The translations under genes and the position numbers were made by a program. This document shows, piece by piece, positions 1 through 12,218 of a DNA stretch of 64,000 nucleotides (position 1 is its first letter; each line of letters opens with the position of its first letter). Below the pieces are notes generated by a model. That model did not search any database and was not told the origin of the DNA. It saw only the letters and a list, made by a program, of their open reading frames with translations. Source of the stretch: Kalaharituber pfeilii (Eukaryota; Ascomycota; Pezizomycetes; Pezizales; Pezizaceae); assembly GCA_015179045.1 (NCBI GenBank), contig WHUZ01000037.1, positions 1 through 64,000 on the forward strand, read 5' to 3'.

Positions 1-2600
1 TTTACCACCTTATGCGGTATCGTCTCGTCTCAATGCTGGTTATTGGTATACGCCCAACCAGACTAGTGGAGGCATAGGCCAAGGTGGTAGGCTCATACAG
101 TATCTCACGGTAGCGCTAAGCAACTGGCAACCCCCGTATGTACGAGTAACCTCCTCCCGACGATAACGTTTCCCGTCACCTCGTCTATTCATCCAGGAAT
201 GCGAAACGAGCTTCTGAGTACGAGTACACATACCTACTTAGATATTGAACCAGCATAGCGCACTGTCGCAATAGGAAAAAGCAAGGAAGACTCATAGATC
301 CTCAGAATCATGTTGCGATCAGTGGATCCTTTGCGAACTGTTGTCAACGTCCCAGATCTCAATCACCACCTGCCTCCCGGCCTCTGATTTATGACTGAAC
401 GATTCGTACAAGGGTCTTATCCTCGCTTGAGCGACATTGACAGCAAGTCGAGAACATCATGAAACCTTACTAATGTAATGTAAAGTCCTTGCACATGTGT
501 AGTAGAGTCAATTTCAGCGGGCGCATGTATGCGCGCTGCAGCATGTTGCAGCTTGCCATTCACAGTTAAGACCGGATCCTCAGAACAATTGCTGTCAACC
601 AGTAATTTTTCGACAGCCAGGTGCTCGCTTGCCCTAAACTTTTGTTGGTTGGTTGCTGATCAGTATTATACACACAATTAGTATCGCTATGCTTCACTGT
701 GTGATGCTTCTCAAAGAACCTGGCGACAAGGAATCTCTCAGAAGGATTTATCCCCTTTTCCAACCTGCATTCTTCCGGGTTTCGCCGCTTTTGTTCGCTA
801 GAAATCTGGTCGCAGTGGAGCCCTGAGCCTGAAGTCATCCTTGGCAAAATGATTTCATGGACTTTTGACATTAGTTTGGTCTTGATGTGCATACTATATA
901 TAGCATGATTGGCAGCCATCGCTTCCGGGGCTTCCTCTAGCTTGATGCATCATAGATCTGAGCGTTACGCTCAGGATAGCTGGCACCAAATCTCATCCAG
1001 AAATCCCTTACTAGTTGATATATCCATGAACATCCGTGGATGTCATTGATTAAACGGCCCACAAGATACTTTTCCATCCATTTCCGGTCCACAGTCAAGT
1101 AACAAACACACCTAAGAGTGCTTTTGACCCTGAAATCCTGAATGCGTAGCTTTATTTGACTTGGCGCCCCAGCACGATGGTATTCTCAGATTCAGTCAGT
1201 GCAGTTTCTGAATTTCTTGATTGATACCTCTCCAGAATCCCTTAGAAAGTGCGAAAGTGTGGGAAGCCCCTTGTCAAGATGCCCCTGTTTTGGTCACAGG
1301 GTGTGCGCGATCTATTGTGTGATATTAGTAGTGCTATTTAACTAGGAACGTGCTAGTCAAACAGCGCCCCGCAAGATTGTCCTCCGTCAAATGGTTATCT
1401 GGCCCCTTTCCAAGAAGACTGGCAATTTCTCCCTAATGGAACTTTCATCGCCCTTTTTGATGCTGAAAATAAACAGATGAACGCTAACAAGGTGATAGAG
1501 GTTACAGCATGTAAGGAAGGTATATCAAAAATTGTAACAAATTCAAAATTTCTTAGTGAAATACTCCTTCTGCACTATTATTTTGAATTTTAGAACCTAG
1601 CGCTAGACGCTTGAGGTGTAATCTACGAGGTTCAGCAGGCGAGTGTCTACCTCACTGTGCATTGACCTCGTCTACATGCTTCATTCAGGCGTAGCATCAT
1701 ACCCCTGCTGTATGCCGACAGAGATCTAGCGTGTAGTAGGCAGCGTAAGCAAAGTTCCCACCTCATTGGAATTCAAGTGCTATTTTCTGCGTGAACGATT
1801 ATATTATCGCCCACCGCCCACACGTGTGCATACCCCAGAAGGCTCAATGGTGGACACGGGGCAACTGCCAACCAGGCCAACGGACGCGAAAGTGCGGTAG
1901 CGTCAAGTCCAAGGTCCTATGTTATGACTCGAATATAACAGCATTTCCTGAAAGAAACACAACCCATAGCTTGAGCACTCAGATGAGGTCATGATAGTTC
2001 ATGAGAGAATGTTTGATAAAATTGCTCTCCATTCAGCTCACCAGAGACCACTCGTCAGGGGTGCAATCATAACGCACCAATTCACGGCTTGGCGCCGAGA
2101 GTCTGGCACTTGACAGGCAATACACGAACGACATGATTCTAGCTTCATGATTTCTGTGACATTGATGCTTTTCCTGGCGGAGTATAGAAGGAGGAATTGC
2201 ATGCGTCCATTATGCATCCCATACCGCGACTGGACGCAATTACCGTGAACTTCGAAACACGAAAGCACGTGAGTCAATAAACTGGTCAGAATAACATAAG
2301 AACCTTCTATCCTGCAATGGTATATTCCCCGCAAATCATGTGAGCTTCACTAAACTTAAATTGGGGCAAATTCCCGGTCTCATGACGACATTCAACGTTC
2401 AAAAGCCCTTGGTGGTACAGATCCCCGGAGAAAACGTGAGAAAACGAATGCGTTCTGGCATCTGCTAGAAAAGATGATTGGACTGTCTTGCAGAAGCCTA
2501 TATTCTAACCTTCTATTAGTTCCTAAAACCAAAGACAACACACTTACACTCATAATAATCTATCAATCAAGTTGAGACGCAGCGATTCAGCATCTAAATC
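1..2600. other. Intergenic, no recognisable gene
   Basis: Only short open frames with no recognisable motif occur here. The longest, on the minus strand at 566-919 (117 codons, with an ATG), shows no family features and no supporting splice sites. No tRNA, LTR or terminal inverted repeat was seen. Confidence 0.5.
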
Positions 2601-2638
2601 ATGTTGCAAGAGTGCTGTGCTTCTGATATGAATTGTGA

Positions 2639-2926
2639 ATGCATTCATGTAGTGTTCAGGTTTCACCCGTTATATATCTGTCTGATCCGGAGAAGAATGT
2701 ATACAGCCTGGAACTGCTCGCAGAGGCAGGGTGCACTAGTTACATCAGAATGTTCTCGGGCCCGTCGAGTATTCCAACCGGCTCTAGGAGTGAGCTTTAT
2801 CAGAATTCATGGCATGTTGAAGTTGAGTGAAATCGGCAAAATCAAAGTTTCGTTCAACTAGACGACATTCACCAGCACAAAACCCACCAATCCGGTGAGC
2901 TCCTGCGTGTCAGTTCACGCGGTTAG
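2639..2926 (+). pseudogene. Possible gene relic, family unknown
   Basis: One plus-strand frame reads like protein for about 95 codons (pieces such as NVYSLELLAEAGC, ELYQNSWHVEVE and QSFVQLDDIHQHKTH) but has an in-frame TGA at 2828-2830 and ends at TAG 2924-2926. I do not recognise the family. The protein-like composition on both sides of the stop suggests a decayed exon, though a chance open frame is possible. Confidence 0.22.
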
Positions 2927-2945
2927 CCTGGAGAGAAATGGTGCG

Positions 2946-4675
2946 ATGTAAATTTCCATTCAATCACGGTCATTGATCATTCGACGACCGCTTCTCCGTT
3001 TTTGTTTGCCTCTATTGTTTCTTATATTTGTTCATCTAAAAAAAAAAACCCTGCTTGTCTGCGCGTCAAAGTATTCCTTTGCACAAATGTGGAGCCATTC
3101 CAGGTAGTACTACCTAAGGTTCTTGGGCTAGAATTGCCTGGCACTAAAAGACGTGGCTGAAAGACGGCAAGGGGAAGCGGCAAACGTCTTGAACGGGATA
3201 ATTGTGACTGTAGAGATGCAAAAGGAAGAATGGCGTTATGGGGGAGGAGGCCAAGGAGGGGGAGAGGGGGAGAAGGGGGAGAAGGGGGAGGAGGAGGGAG
3301 GAGGAAGGGGATAAGCAGGAGAAGGTAAACATGAAAAGTGGAGGTAATGTGAGTGCGTAGTACACAAATACTACAGAACCGAGGAAGCTGCGGATGATGT
3401 TCCTGTTCCTATCACAACGGAAAGTCAAAGGAAAGTCAGGGAGACCAATGACGAAATGCGATGTCAGTTACATCCTCGTTGCATCCTCGGAATTGGTGTA
3501 CTCCAAGAGCAGAATGGTGCTATTTTAACAACAACATTACCTTATCGATGAGAGGTGTCTAGTGCAGATTCGCGCCATTGATGTTAATGGTCCGGCTGCT
3601 ATGGGTTGTATTGGTCGAAAAACACACCTGAGACATGGCCTCGCGTCTGGGCCTCGCATTCTGGGGTTCAAATCAAGCCCTTATTCCAACTCTGAACTTC
3701 GAGCAGCGGTATGGCTGTATAGAGCTGGATTGAGCTGGGTTGAGGGATTCATAGTATTCAGGCTGTCGAAGGAAGGTTTCTGGAGATGCAGTGACCATGC
3801 AGAAACGAGTGCAGCATAAGCCCAGTTATTCTGTGGGTATATTGGATCGGCACCGGGACCTAGACGACTGCGTCCTGTGCTGCTAATGCCTGAACCCCAT
3901 TCATTAGAATTAGTTTCTGATGGCTGCCGCCCTTGTGCTCCCGGATGATTGCTTATAGGGCAGTACGACATAACACAGGTCATACCTGTTCCGTGTAGAA
4001 CTCAATGCGTGCCTGCTTATATCGCGATACAAGACTTCCCCTTCATGTTGGAGTGCAGGACCTCATCTCCATGTAAGGGTGGAAGCGACGCGCACTTCTG
4101 CGTCTGGGGTTACTGGGGTCCAGAGAGGGGGGAGTGACAGGGGTTCTTTGGTGGTCGCGCTAGTTCGAGAGCTGGCTTTGCGAAGAGATGGAGGTAAGGG
4201 CACTGGCTGGGCAGACCAGTGCTGCCGTATTTGGACGCCAACAATGTATTGTTCGGTCAGGTGTCTGACCAGAGAACAATGCTTTGTCAAACCTCGCACA
4301 CATGATGTCAACCCGTATGAAATGTCAACCGTGCAACTGCAGCCAGCCTTATCTCACCTCTAATTTATCCCGCGGTTGATCATCACCTTAGGCTTGTCCA
4401 TCTTTTGGGCGGATTTACTTGCGTGGTACGGACCGCAGAGCTCGAAAGATCTCACTTCGTCCTGCACTGCCTCACTGTGGGTGGTCCAGGCATCAATCGA
4501 CCTGTATTCATTCATACTAGTCAAGAGCTGGGCGGCGTGAATTATACCAGGTGGCCGATTTTCCTCGACCACCCAATGCAAATCATCGATACTATCTCCC
4601 GGCGCTCACAGTCACAAGCAACAGCTTCGAAGCAGCCCCCATAGCAGCGAGTACGGTCCCCCTGCAGACACAGCA
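2946..4675. other. Intergenic, with purine-rich tract
   Basis: No supportable gene. A GGGGGAG/GGAGG-rich purine tract lies at about 3228-3312. It can be read as a Pro/Leu/Ser-rich minus-strand frame, but that is low-complexity translation. Overlapping open frames between 3.6 and 4.7 kb show no motifs. Confidence 0.45.
3228..3312. repeat. Purine-rich (GGA/GGGGA) low-complexity tract
   Basis: About 85 bp of almost pure G and A on the plus strand, with repeated runs of four to six G separated by one to three other bases. This pattern could form a quadruplex or a triplex. No coding meaning is claimed. Confidence 0.7.
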
Positions 4676-6654
4676 ATGGACTCTTCTCTTCCACCGACAT
4701 ACGAAGCTGCCACAGCTCGCGACCCACTTCCCCTCGTGGGTCGGTACCTCCCCCGGCAAGATCTCCTCCGTGCAAGCTTAGTATGCCGGCACTGGCACTC
4801 CGTTTTCTCTCGCATCATGTGGTCTTCCCCCGAGCGTCTTTGGGAGATGGGCGAGCGTAGTGCTCTCAGTATGCTTCTTTTGCTTAGAGCAATCTATTCA
4901 TATTTAATATTCTCACATTACTGACTTCATAAGCTGGTTTTATCCTCTTTCTCCGCTCCATTTCCCGCCTTCCCCAGTCCTCGCGCCCAACCACCATCGA
5001 TCACACCACCACGCTGAGCCTCCACTCCGTCCTATCGTCTATCTACACAAACATCCCCAGCAAATGGCTTCACCACCTCGTCTCCAACCTTCCTCACCTC
5101 ACCCTATTGAATCTCTCCAGCATCACCTTCCTTGACCATGATTCCCTTCGATACTTCACTCAACAAAGCCCGCCCATGTGCGCCTACACCCTCCGCACCT
5201 TCATAGCCAGCTCCTGTTCCAATATCACCTCCTCCAGCTTAGAATCTTTTTTGCTCCTTGGCTGGCCCTACCTCGAATACCTCGACCTTTCAAACTCCCA
5301 TGGCATCAACAATGCCAAAGTCCTCTCTGCGATATCCAGCGAAACCTCGCTTCCTTCTCTCCGTAGACTTATTTTACGGAAACTGGAGCTTAAGGACACT
5401 GCTATACAAATCCTAGCTAGAGGACTAGGAACCAGGATTACGGAGCTTGATATACGAGAGAACCTTGTTTCAGATGTTGGGGTCGGCGAATTGCTCAACT
5501 ACTGTTTTCTACCACCAGAATACGACGTTGGCGGGAAAGTAGTCTCCCTACCCCTCTTGGACTATACCTCCCCTCCACCACTGGAAATATCCCAATACGA
5601 TCAAGCAATCATTCCAGCAAGAAAAGGCCTCACACATCTTCACCTTTCTGAAAACCCCAAAGTCACCTGGTACTCCATCCAAAACCTGCTCAAGACCACG
5701 CGGTTGGAACATCTCGACTGCGGGATCATCCCTGACCTGGACTTCGTTACTGCAAGTGATAGGAAGCTTGTCCCGCTGCCTATACTTTCAATGTACGCGC
5801 ATAAGAACCTAAGGTATTTGAGAATAGATTGTAGGATTATTGCGCCCAGGGCATGGAGGGTTGGTGATGCCGCTAAGGGAGGAACTGACGGAATGGGAGA
5901 AGAGCAGGATGACGATGAGAGGGGGATACGGTTGAAACCACAGATGCTGCCAAATTTGCAGACTTTGGTGTTGTGCGGGGTGCCGTATTATAGCGTGTCG
6001 TCTTTTAAGGTTACGGATCATTTATTCCAGTTCTTGGACGATCTTGCGGAGGCGGAAGATCAAGTGCCTGCAGTTTCCTCTCGTGCAGACAGCGCTTCTA
6101 CCCGACCAGGGACACAGCCTGGGGCTGGATACGGGGGCTTACGGCTCCTGAAGTTGCTGGTGCTAGAAATGCAAGCATTGACAGTCACCGAGGACGAGAG
6201 GGATGGCGGCGTAGGCATGTATGCGTCTTCAGCCTCAGGCAAGCCTAAACGCCGCAACTCGGATTCTGATTCCGACTACAACCCAGACTCCGCTTCAGAC
6301 GATGACGCTAAGCTCGACGGCAATTTTTCGTTCTTTGGTGAGGATGAAGATGAGGGGAGAGGGAGGTGGAGTACTAGGCGCTGTCCTTCTCGCCATCCTA
6401 ATTCAACGGATGCTTCGAAGGGTCTGAGGAATGAGATGACGAGTAAGCTGAAAGAGACGCAAGTGGATGTACTCTCAGAGCTTGGACGGTACCGTGAAAA
6501 TGGACGGAACGGAAAGGAGAAAAAGAAGGAGGGGATAAGGTACTGGAGGGGGCAGGTGAGGGTTGTGCGGGATGTGGGGTGGGATGATAGCGGTGGAGTT
6601 GAGAAGGGAAGTGTGGGGAGGAAGTGGGGTGTGGTTGTGGAGTGCGAGGCGTAA
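4676..6654 (+). CDS. F-box / leucine-rich-repeat protein
   Basis: Two exons, 4676-4868 and 4934-6654, give about 637 aa. The 65-bp intron has a GTATGC donor, a CTGAC branch site 10 nt before the acceptor and ends in AAG; only this splice restores frame. The N-terminus (LPLVGRYLPRQDLLRASLVCRHW) is an F-box-like helix pair, as in SCF ubiquitin-ligase adaptors. It is followed by irregular leucine-rich repeats (HLTLLNLSS, YLEYLDLSNS, LRRLILRKLEL, ITELDIREN, LTHLHLSENPK) over residues 85-330. The C-terminal part (about 440-637) has a Ser/Asp/Glu stretch and a basic end and looks disordered. Inference: a substrate-recognition subunit with unknown target. The start has CAGCAATGG context and no closer upstream ATG in frame. 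Confidence 0.8.
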
Positions 6655-6674
6655 TGTGTGCTGGTGAGGTTTAT

Positions 6675-6680
6675 AATAAA
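6675..6680 (+). terminator. Putative poly(A) signal
   Basis: AATAAA lies 21 bp after the stop codon of the F-box/LRR gene, in an AT-rich segment suited to 3' end formation. Confidence 0.45.
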
Positions 6681-7320
6681 GTTTCTAAATACGACTATTT
6701 GAGGTGAATAGTCAATAAATCCAATACAACTGATGTTCATGTTTCGAGAAAATATATATGGAATGTGCGGTGTTGGAAGATTAACAGGGGAATGGATTAC
6801 CCTCAGTTTATTGCAGAATCGAGAGGAGTAACAATCTACTTCCAAATCGGGAACCTATTGGAGTTGCTTTTATATGGTTCCCCCCCCGAGACTACAAAAG
6901 TATTCTGGATTGAAAGCACCTGATACTGGGACAATGAGAGCAGGATACGAGGAAATCATAGCTTCGGCGCAAGTCAAAATTGTAGAATAAGTATAACTAT
7001 TTAAGCGAGGCAATCTCGTAACGCGGTACAACCTCGATATACTCGCTTCCTAAATGTACACTTAGCCACTTCGGGGGTTATTTTCTTCATTCCGAGGGGT
7101 TATGTAAAGCATGCTCTCGTAACTAAGATGAAATACACGCGCCGAGACAGCAAACACAAAAAAGAGGAAAAAGAGAAAACGAGAAAAAGAAAAAAAGAAT
7201 ATCGAAATCCATTTATTTGCTAAAAATAGCAACCAGGGCCGAGGTACGTTTGCTTCCTGACATTGCAAATATTTATTTCCTTCTGCGCTCATCCCTTATG
7301 GCTCCCTAGCGGTCGCTTCC

Positions 7321-7722
7321 TCACATAGCTTCAGCTGCCAGATCTAGAACCGGAGAATCTTCAAGTTTCCTGCCCGTGTGCATTGCCAGCACACTACAGT
7401 AAATGCTCTCCTCCGGGTGTGGCAATCTGCTTTTCAATAGACTACATATTTCCGGGTCGACGTACAGCTCTTTGATGCCCCAATCTAGCTTTGTTTCTTC
7501 CTTTAATTTGTCAATCGTGTATTTGATAGCGGTTTTGAAGTCACGTGGAAGCGCGCAAAGATTGCGTAGGCCATCCTTCTGGGAGTATAAAGACGTGGAG
7601 AAGTCCACAATGTCAAACCCGACGACTTCCAGAACGGTCTGCTTAGTGCCGGTTACGGTGAAGAGGTAATATTGACGGTTGGCGATCTCGTCACCGGTGT
7701 GGAGGTCATATCGTATAGACAT
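7321..7722 (-). CDS. Orphan paralog family, copy A
   Basis: A 133-aa soluble protein that I do not recognise, but it clearly belongs to a local family with copies at 8259-8657 and 16218-16532. Shared blocks in order: (A/S)RxYYLFT(V/L)T near residues 15-25, LEVxGFDI near 40, an (R)ELxxLPxDF-type helix, then DWGIKELYV and a final strand IYCSVLAMH. Predicted layout is strand-strand-helix-helix-strand. There is no signal peptide or membrane segment. I chose the ATG at 7722 because it aligns with the starts of copies B and C; the frame is open to 7902, but that extension matches the untranslated leader of the other copies. Function unknown. Confidence 0.65.
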   Translation of the reverse strand: MSIRYDLHTGDEIANRQYYLFTVTGTKQTVLEVVGFDIVDFSTSLYSQKDGLRNLCALPRDFKTAIKYTIDKLKEETKLDWGIKELYVDPEICSLLKSRLPHPEESIYCSVLAMHTGRKLEDSPVLDLAAEAM

Positions 7723-7915
7723 GGAGATGCGTTGGACTGATCTCGTTCTCTGACTGAGTAGAGGTTGTAGAGTATGTATGAATGCTGTATTCTCGAGAGG
7801 TAGTCTCGTAATAATCCTGTCGATGACTGCGTTCAAGGCTTCAATGGTAAGTGTAGTTGGTAAGTAAGTGATCCCGTCGCCAGAACCCAGAACCCCGCTC
7901 AAGCTGGAAGGCCTG
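7723..7915 (-). promoter_or_regulatory. Conserved 5' leader of copy A
   Basis: This block is shared with the DNA upstream of copies B (8658-8852) and C (15955-16217). Marker stretches are CCTCTACTCAGTC and a distal element resembling GAGC.GGGTTCTGG.AAC. In copy A it happens to stay open in frame with the gene; in B and C it does not, so it is probably promoter and/or 5' UTR. Confidence 0.5.
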
Positions 7916-8258
7916 ACTCAGAAGTAAGCAATAACCTAACTCTTTGTGTTACTGTACCTTGCAACAATGCAGAGAGGGTAAAGAAAATCTAGGTTCCCAG
8001 TACACAATGTACTTATTGCATAATCCCGACGTTTCATTTTTTTCTATGTAATTATTTTCTGCATAGATAAAGAAAGTTTTTGCATTAAAAATAAACAACA
8101 AAAACAAACTAAGTAATAAAAAACTTCCTAATCCATTTGTTTGACTAAAAAATCTCAATAATGAGAGCCGAGGTACGTTTTGCCTCCGGATATCGCATAT
8201 ATTTTTTCCAGCTGAAGTCCGCGAATGTGAAATGGGCGCCCCTCTGGTGATTATTCCC

Positions 8259-8657
8259 TTATGTCTTCCCCTCTGGTCTCTTCGTCATCTCATCCTTATT
8301 TACTTTGTTGCCCATGTGCATTGCCAGCACAGTACAGTAAATTCTCTCCTCCGGGGCCACTGGCGGGTTTCTCAACAGAGACTCCACACGTGAGTTCACA
8401 TATAGCTCTTTGATACCCCAATCTAGATTTGTTCCTGTCTTTAAACAGGCAATAACAGCTTTGATAGCTTGTGTGAAGTCGCGAGGGAGTAGGGAAAGCT
8501 CGCGTATGCCACCGGCAGCTTCCAAAGTCGACTGCTCTTCCACAATGTCAAAACCGATGACTTCCAGGGTACCATTAGTTCGGGTTAGGGTGAAGAGGTA
8601 GTATTTACGGTTGGCAAGCTCGTCACTGTTGTGGATTTCATATTTTACTGGAGGCAT
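8259..8657 (-). CDS. Orphan paralog family, copy B
   Basis: A 132-aa paralog of copy A, beginning MPPVKYEIHN at the ATG at 8657. It keeps ANRKYYLFTLT, LEVIGFDI, IRELSLLPRDF, LDWGIKELYV and ERIYCTVLAMHMG. The C-terminal tail (KVNKDEMTKRPEGK) is charged and unlike that of copy A. It is in the same orientation as A, about 0.5 kb away, as expected for a tandem duplication. No signal peptide, no cysteine pattern and no known domain. Function unknown; the frame is intact. Confidence 0.65.
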   Translation of the reverse strand: MPPVKYEIHNSDELANRKYYLFTLTRTNGTLEVIGFDIVEEQSTLEAAGGIRELSLLPRDFTQAIKAVIACLKTGTNLDWGIKELYVNSRVESLLRNPPVAPEERIYCTVLAMHMGNKVNKDEMTKRPEGKT

Positions 8658-8852
8658 GGGGAAGCGTTTCGTTGGATGTTGGACTGCTCTTGTTCTCAGA
8701 CTGAGTAGAGATCGTACTGTACTATACTGTACGAATATATATATATATATTCAAGAGGATCGTAATCGAAACTGCGTTCAAGGCGTCTGTGATAAGTGTG
8801 GTAGGTAAGTGAGTGATCTGGTTGCCAGAACCCCGCTCAAGCAAGAAGTCTT
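8658..8852 (-). promoter_or_regulatory. Conserved 5' leader of copy B
   Basis: Matches the leaders of copies A and C: TCCAAC.TCCAACGAAA just before the ATG, CTCTACTCAGTCTGAGA farther out, then LLERGSGN-type DNA at the distal end. A short (TA)n run at about 8736-8750 interrupts it and breaks the open frame seen in copy A. Confidence 0.5.
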
Positions 8853-8952
8853 GAACTGAGTCGTTGTCTTCTCTCACTGGATATGCAGGAGTCAGAACCA
8901 AGAAACAACCTCCAATATTGTTCTGGGCATCGAATCTTGCTTTTTGCGGCAT

Positions 8953-10573
8953 TAAGGGTACTCAGACTAGAAGTATCTCACCAGATATAGCAGATATGAG
9001 AATGCGACCTGGCGATTTCACGACCACATATTCAGGTACGCTGAGTCCCCTACTACCAACGACCGACAATGACCCCTCTCCCAAAAAAAGAAAAGAAAAA
9101 AGAGTACAGACTGTGAGCCAATATCCGATACCCATATTCGGTCCCTATATTCCACTCATATTCGGTGGATACTCAGACTAGCACCGAATGCAAACTAGCA
9201 TCCAGCGAAGAACAAATTCGATCAGATATTCCCAGTCTAAATACCCAATACTGTAACAAGAAATTGGTGGTATATCAAACAACATCCTTGGCATATTGTA
9301 TCTTGCTTTCTTATTTCCCTTTTCGATAATATAAGTAATTTCCTAAATAGAAAGAGTGATTCCCTGACATAACTCTTTGCCCAGAGTTGGAGATTTAGCA
9401 TTCAAATTTCATGTCAGCAAGCTACGCCCCTGACTCTTTCCGGACGCCCTGGTGGGGTAGTACCTTACATATCTATAAATCTTTGGCAATGGACTATAGC
9501 CACCCCGCTCAATAATGACCAAAATATGTACGAGTAACAGCATGACAAGTGAAGAAAGACTCTTTCAATCCCTCCTCCTCTTCCCCCTTCCCTTCCCCGT
9601 CCTAATATACATCTCCTACCTCTCAACTCCTTTATCTCATTTTATTTTTTTACTAAGTACACGCAGGCGCACATATCACATATATACATACTTCTTGCCA
9701 ACACATCGTAACCTCACCCATTTTTTGAACCGCAGCTAAAGCTCCATCTCAACTCCAACGTCTGAGTATAAATAAAAATATAATATTAGTATTCTTTCAA
9801 TATTTTCCACGGGCCAGGGCTATTCGCTTAACTCATGTCGATATAGGTCAAAATCGACTGGGAAAACAGGAACGGGAGAAGAGAAAGAGAGAAAAGAAAA
9901 AGGATAGGGGGAAGGAAGGAAGGAAGGAAGGAAGGAAGGAAGGAAGGAAGCAAAGAAAGAGAGAGAAAAAGGAAAGAAACAAAGTCTTTGTATCCAAAAA
10001 CCAAGCATCTACCTGCTTACATTACATTAGTAACTTAATAATGTATACCCAACCAACCAAAAAAAAAAAAGGAAAAAAAAGAAACCAACAATATATATCA
10101 AGTATATAAACAAGAAGAAGGAAAGAAGAAAAAAGAGAATAGCACCACCAACTAAAGGAAAACTACAAATTCGCAAATTACAAATCAATAACCCCAAACA
10201 CTAAAACGAATCCCACAAAAAAAGCTGAACAAGTAATTGTATCAGGAAGCAAAAAAAACTCCAAAACCCCACCTAATTGCAAAAGTAACCAATCCCCAAG
10301 CGAAGAAACCATACCGCTGCCATTACACCGCCTCTCCTACCACCTGCACAACACATCCTTCCCACCCCGCAACTCCACTCCTCAACCCCAACTCAAACTC
10401 CTCCCTCTCCCTCTCTCCAATCCCCACCCCTCCAGCGTAACCACCCCCACCGTTCGCCCCCACCTTCCCCAGCTTCAACTCCACATACTCGACCCCTCTC
10501 CTCTTCGCCCACCCCTCTATCAACCCAATTCCGCCCCTCACCACGACCTTTCTTCTCCCCCTCCCGAGTTCCC
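8953..10573. other. Intergenic, low-complexity AT-rich and pyrimidine-rich
   Basis: No gene supported. The segment contains A-rich stretches (10040-10260), a GGAA microsatellite and a C-rich stretch (10330-10570) whose reverse strand is open but low in complexity. Confidence 0.45.
9910..9950. repeat. (GGAA)n microsatellite
   Basis: About ten uninterrupted GGAA/GAAG units. Confidence 0.9.
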
Positions 10574-12218
10574 CTACCACGCCCCAAGCCCGCCCAGCGC
10601 GAACGCCTGCGCATCACTGAATCCTGTGTCAAAGCCCGCCTCGAAATGGCGCGCCGCGACAGGGGAGAGGTACTTTAATCCAGTGTCTGCTGAGCCCTTG
10701 CCATTGGGAGAGGTCAGGACCGGCTCTCTGTCCTGTTGCATTCGTAGGAAGTCCTCGACGGCTGCTCTTTTCACAGCAGGTTTGCGGCTTATTGCGGTCC
10801 GGTGTAATTCAATTGAGGCCATGGACATTAATGGAGAAAGGAAATTGGGGTCCATGTCCACACTTGTTCGCGGAGGCGTTGGAGGTTGCTATAGCATCAT
10901 GTTAGGTACATGCCTCTTCAAAACATAGCGTATATCAAAGTTATAGGTGAATACTCACGTTTATTGTTGGCCTCTCCCACCTCCCAAACCACCCTGCATA
11001 GCCCTTCACCTCCGTTCCCTCCCTCCCCTCCACCACATTCTCCCTCCAAACAACCCCTCTTTTGCACCCTCTCGGCGTAACCACCCAATCCACTCCTTCT
11101 AGTCCCCTCCCCAACTCCCAATTCCCATCCCACAACACATCCAACACAACTGGATAACCTTCTCTGCTTCTCACCCATTCCACCCACTTTTTCACATCCC
11201 CGCACTGCACTGGAATATACAAAGGCACTTCTCCCACCTCAGACGCTCCCTCCAATTGCTCCAATAGACCAAACACACCCTCAAACCACCTTTCCATCCA
11301 CTCCCATTCATGTACCCTCCCTGGGGGCCACACCTCAATCCCCACTATATTCCCATGCCTCCTCAACACCTCGTCAAACAGCCTCTGCGGGACCCTGCTA
11401 GGCTTGGTCGCGCATACCAGCTGCGCCTGCGGCGGATGCGTCAGCGCAAGAAGCACCCCCTTCCCGTGATCCTCAGCCTTCTTAATCGTCTCATTCAACT
11501 CCTCAAATGCAGCTCGCTTTGAATTTCCTGGCCCTGTCGATGCATCCCCAGCCTCAAATGCCCACCACCCAACCTGCACCTTCACCGCAGTTACCAGTGA
11601 CCCCGCCGCATCTAAACTCTTCCACAAATCCTCATCCTTCCGTAACCATTCCGGCAAACACACTCCACGCTGTCGTCGGTACCTATAAATATCACTCTCT
11701 GTTACTCCCGATAACCCTGGGACTCCACACGCTAATCCAATTCCCACGCCTGAAACCTTGATAGCCGGGACTGGGGGCGACACCCCTCCGCTGCCTACTC
11801 CAGCACCGCCACTTCCCCCCCTCTTCGCACTCCAGTTTGCTGGCGGCCCGCGCGAGCGCGACCTTATCCCCCCTGGCGTTGGCGTTTTAATCGTAATTAT
11901 CGACGAACTGGAGTGCTCTCTAAACGGTAGCGGGCGCGGCGACGACTGCTGCTGCGTGAACGGGCTGAGCGGACATTCCCAGTCCCGCGTATTCTTCAAA
12001 TCCTTTTTCGCCGAAATTGGCGCGGCAGCGGCCTCTGCTGTCTTAGGATCCGTAGCGGCATTCGCTGCGTTGAGGTTGTTGGTGATTAACGGCGGCAGTG
12101 AATTCGGCGATGACGATGGCGGGGTAGAGGGTCGAGACGGTGCGGGGGAGGCGAACGGTGATGGGATAGCTGGGATAGGAAGGTTGTCAAGGCCCAGTGA
12201 AGAGATGAATTTTTTCAT
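10574..12218 (-). CDS. GH5-like (exo-beta-1,3-glucanase family) protein, probable pseudoenzyme
   Basis: Exon 1 runs 12218-10959 and exon 2 runs 10888-10574, about 524 aa. The 70-bp intron (10889-10958) has a GTGAGT donor, a CTAAC branch and a CTATAG acceptor, and the phase is preserved. A disordered Pro/Ser-rich N-terminus is followed by YRYRRQRGVCLPEWLRK, like the RGVNLGGW entry motif of Exg-type GH5 enzymes. The C-terminus HFEAGFDTGFSDAQAF matches the terminal helix of that family. The acid/base motif NEP is absent: the equivalent strand reads GIEVWPPG, so glucan hydrolysis is doubtful. The frame is open upstream to 12491 (with a ten-proline run) but has no ATG there, so a further 5' exon is possible. 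Confidence 0.65.

Noticed and set aside
3144..3428. 94-codon frame over the purine tract
   Set aside because: Translation of simple repeat sequence; no protein features.
6276..6845. 189-codon minus-strand frame
   Set aside because: Antisense of the F-box/LRR gene 3' part; low-complexity Ser/Pro/Thr composition without motifs.
7723..7902. N-terminal extension of paralog copy A
   Set aside because: The aligned upstream DNA of copies B and C is not open in frame, so the ATG at 7722 is preferred.
10323..10580. Frame that could extend the GH5-like protein past its stop
   Set aside because: Gly/Arg/Val-rich translation of a C-rich tract. The natural family C-terminus (FDTGFSDAQAF) ends just before it.
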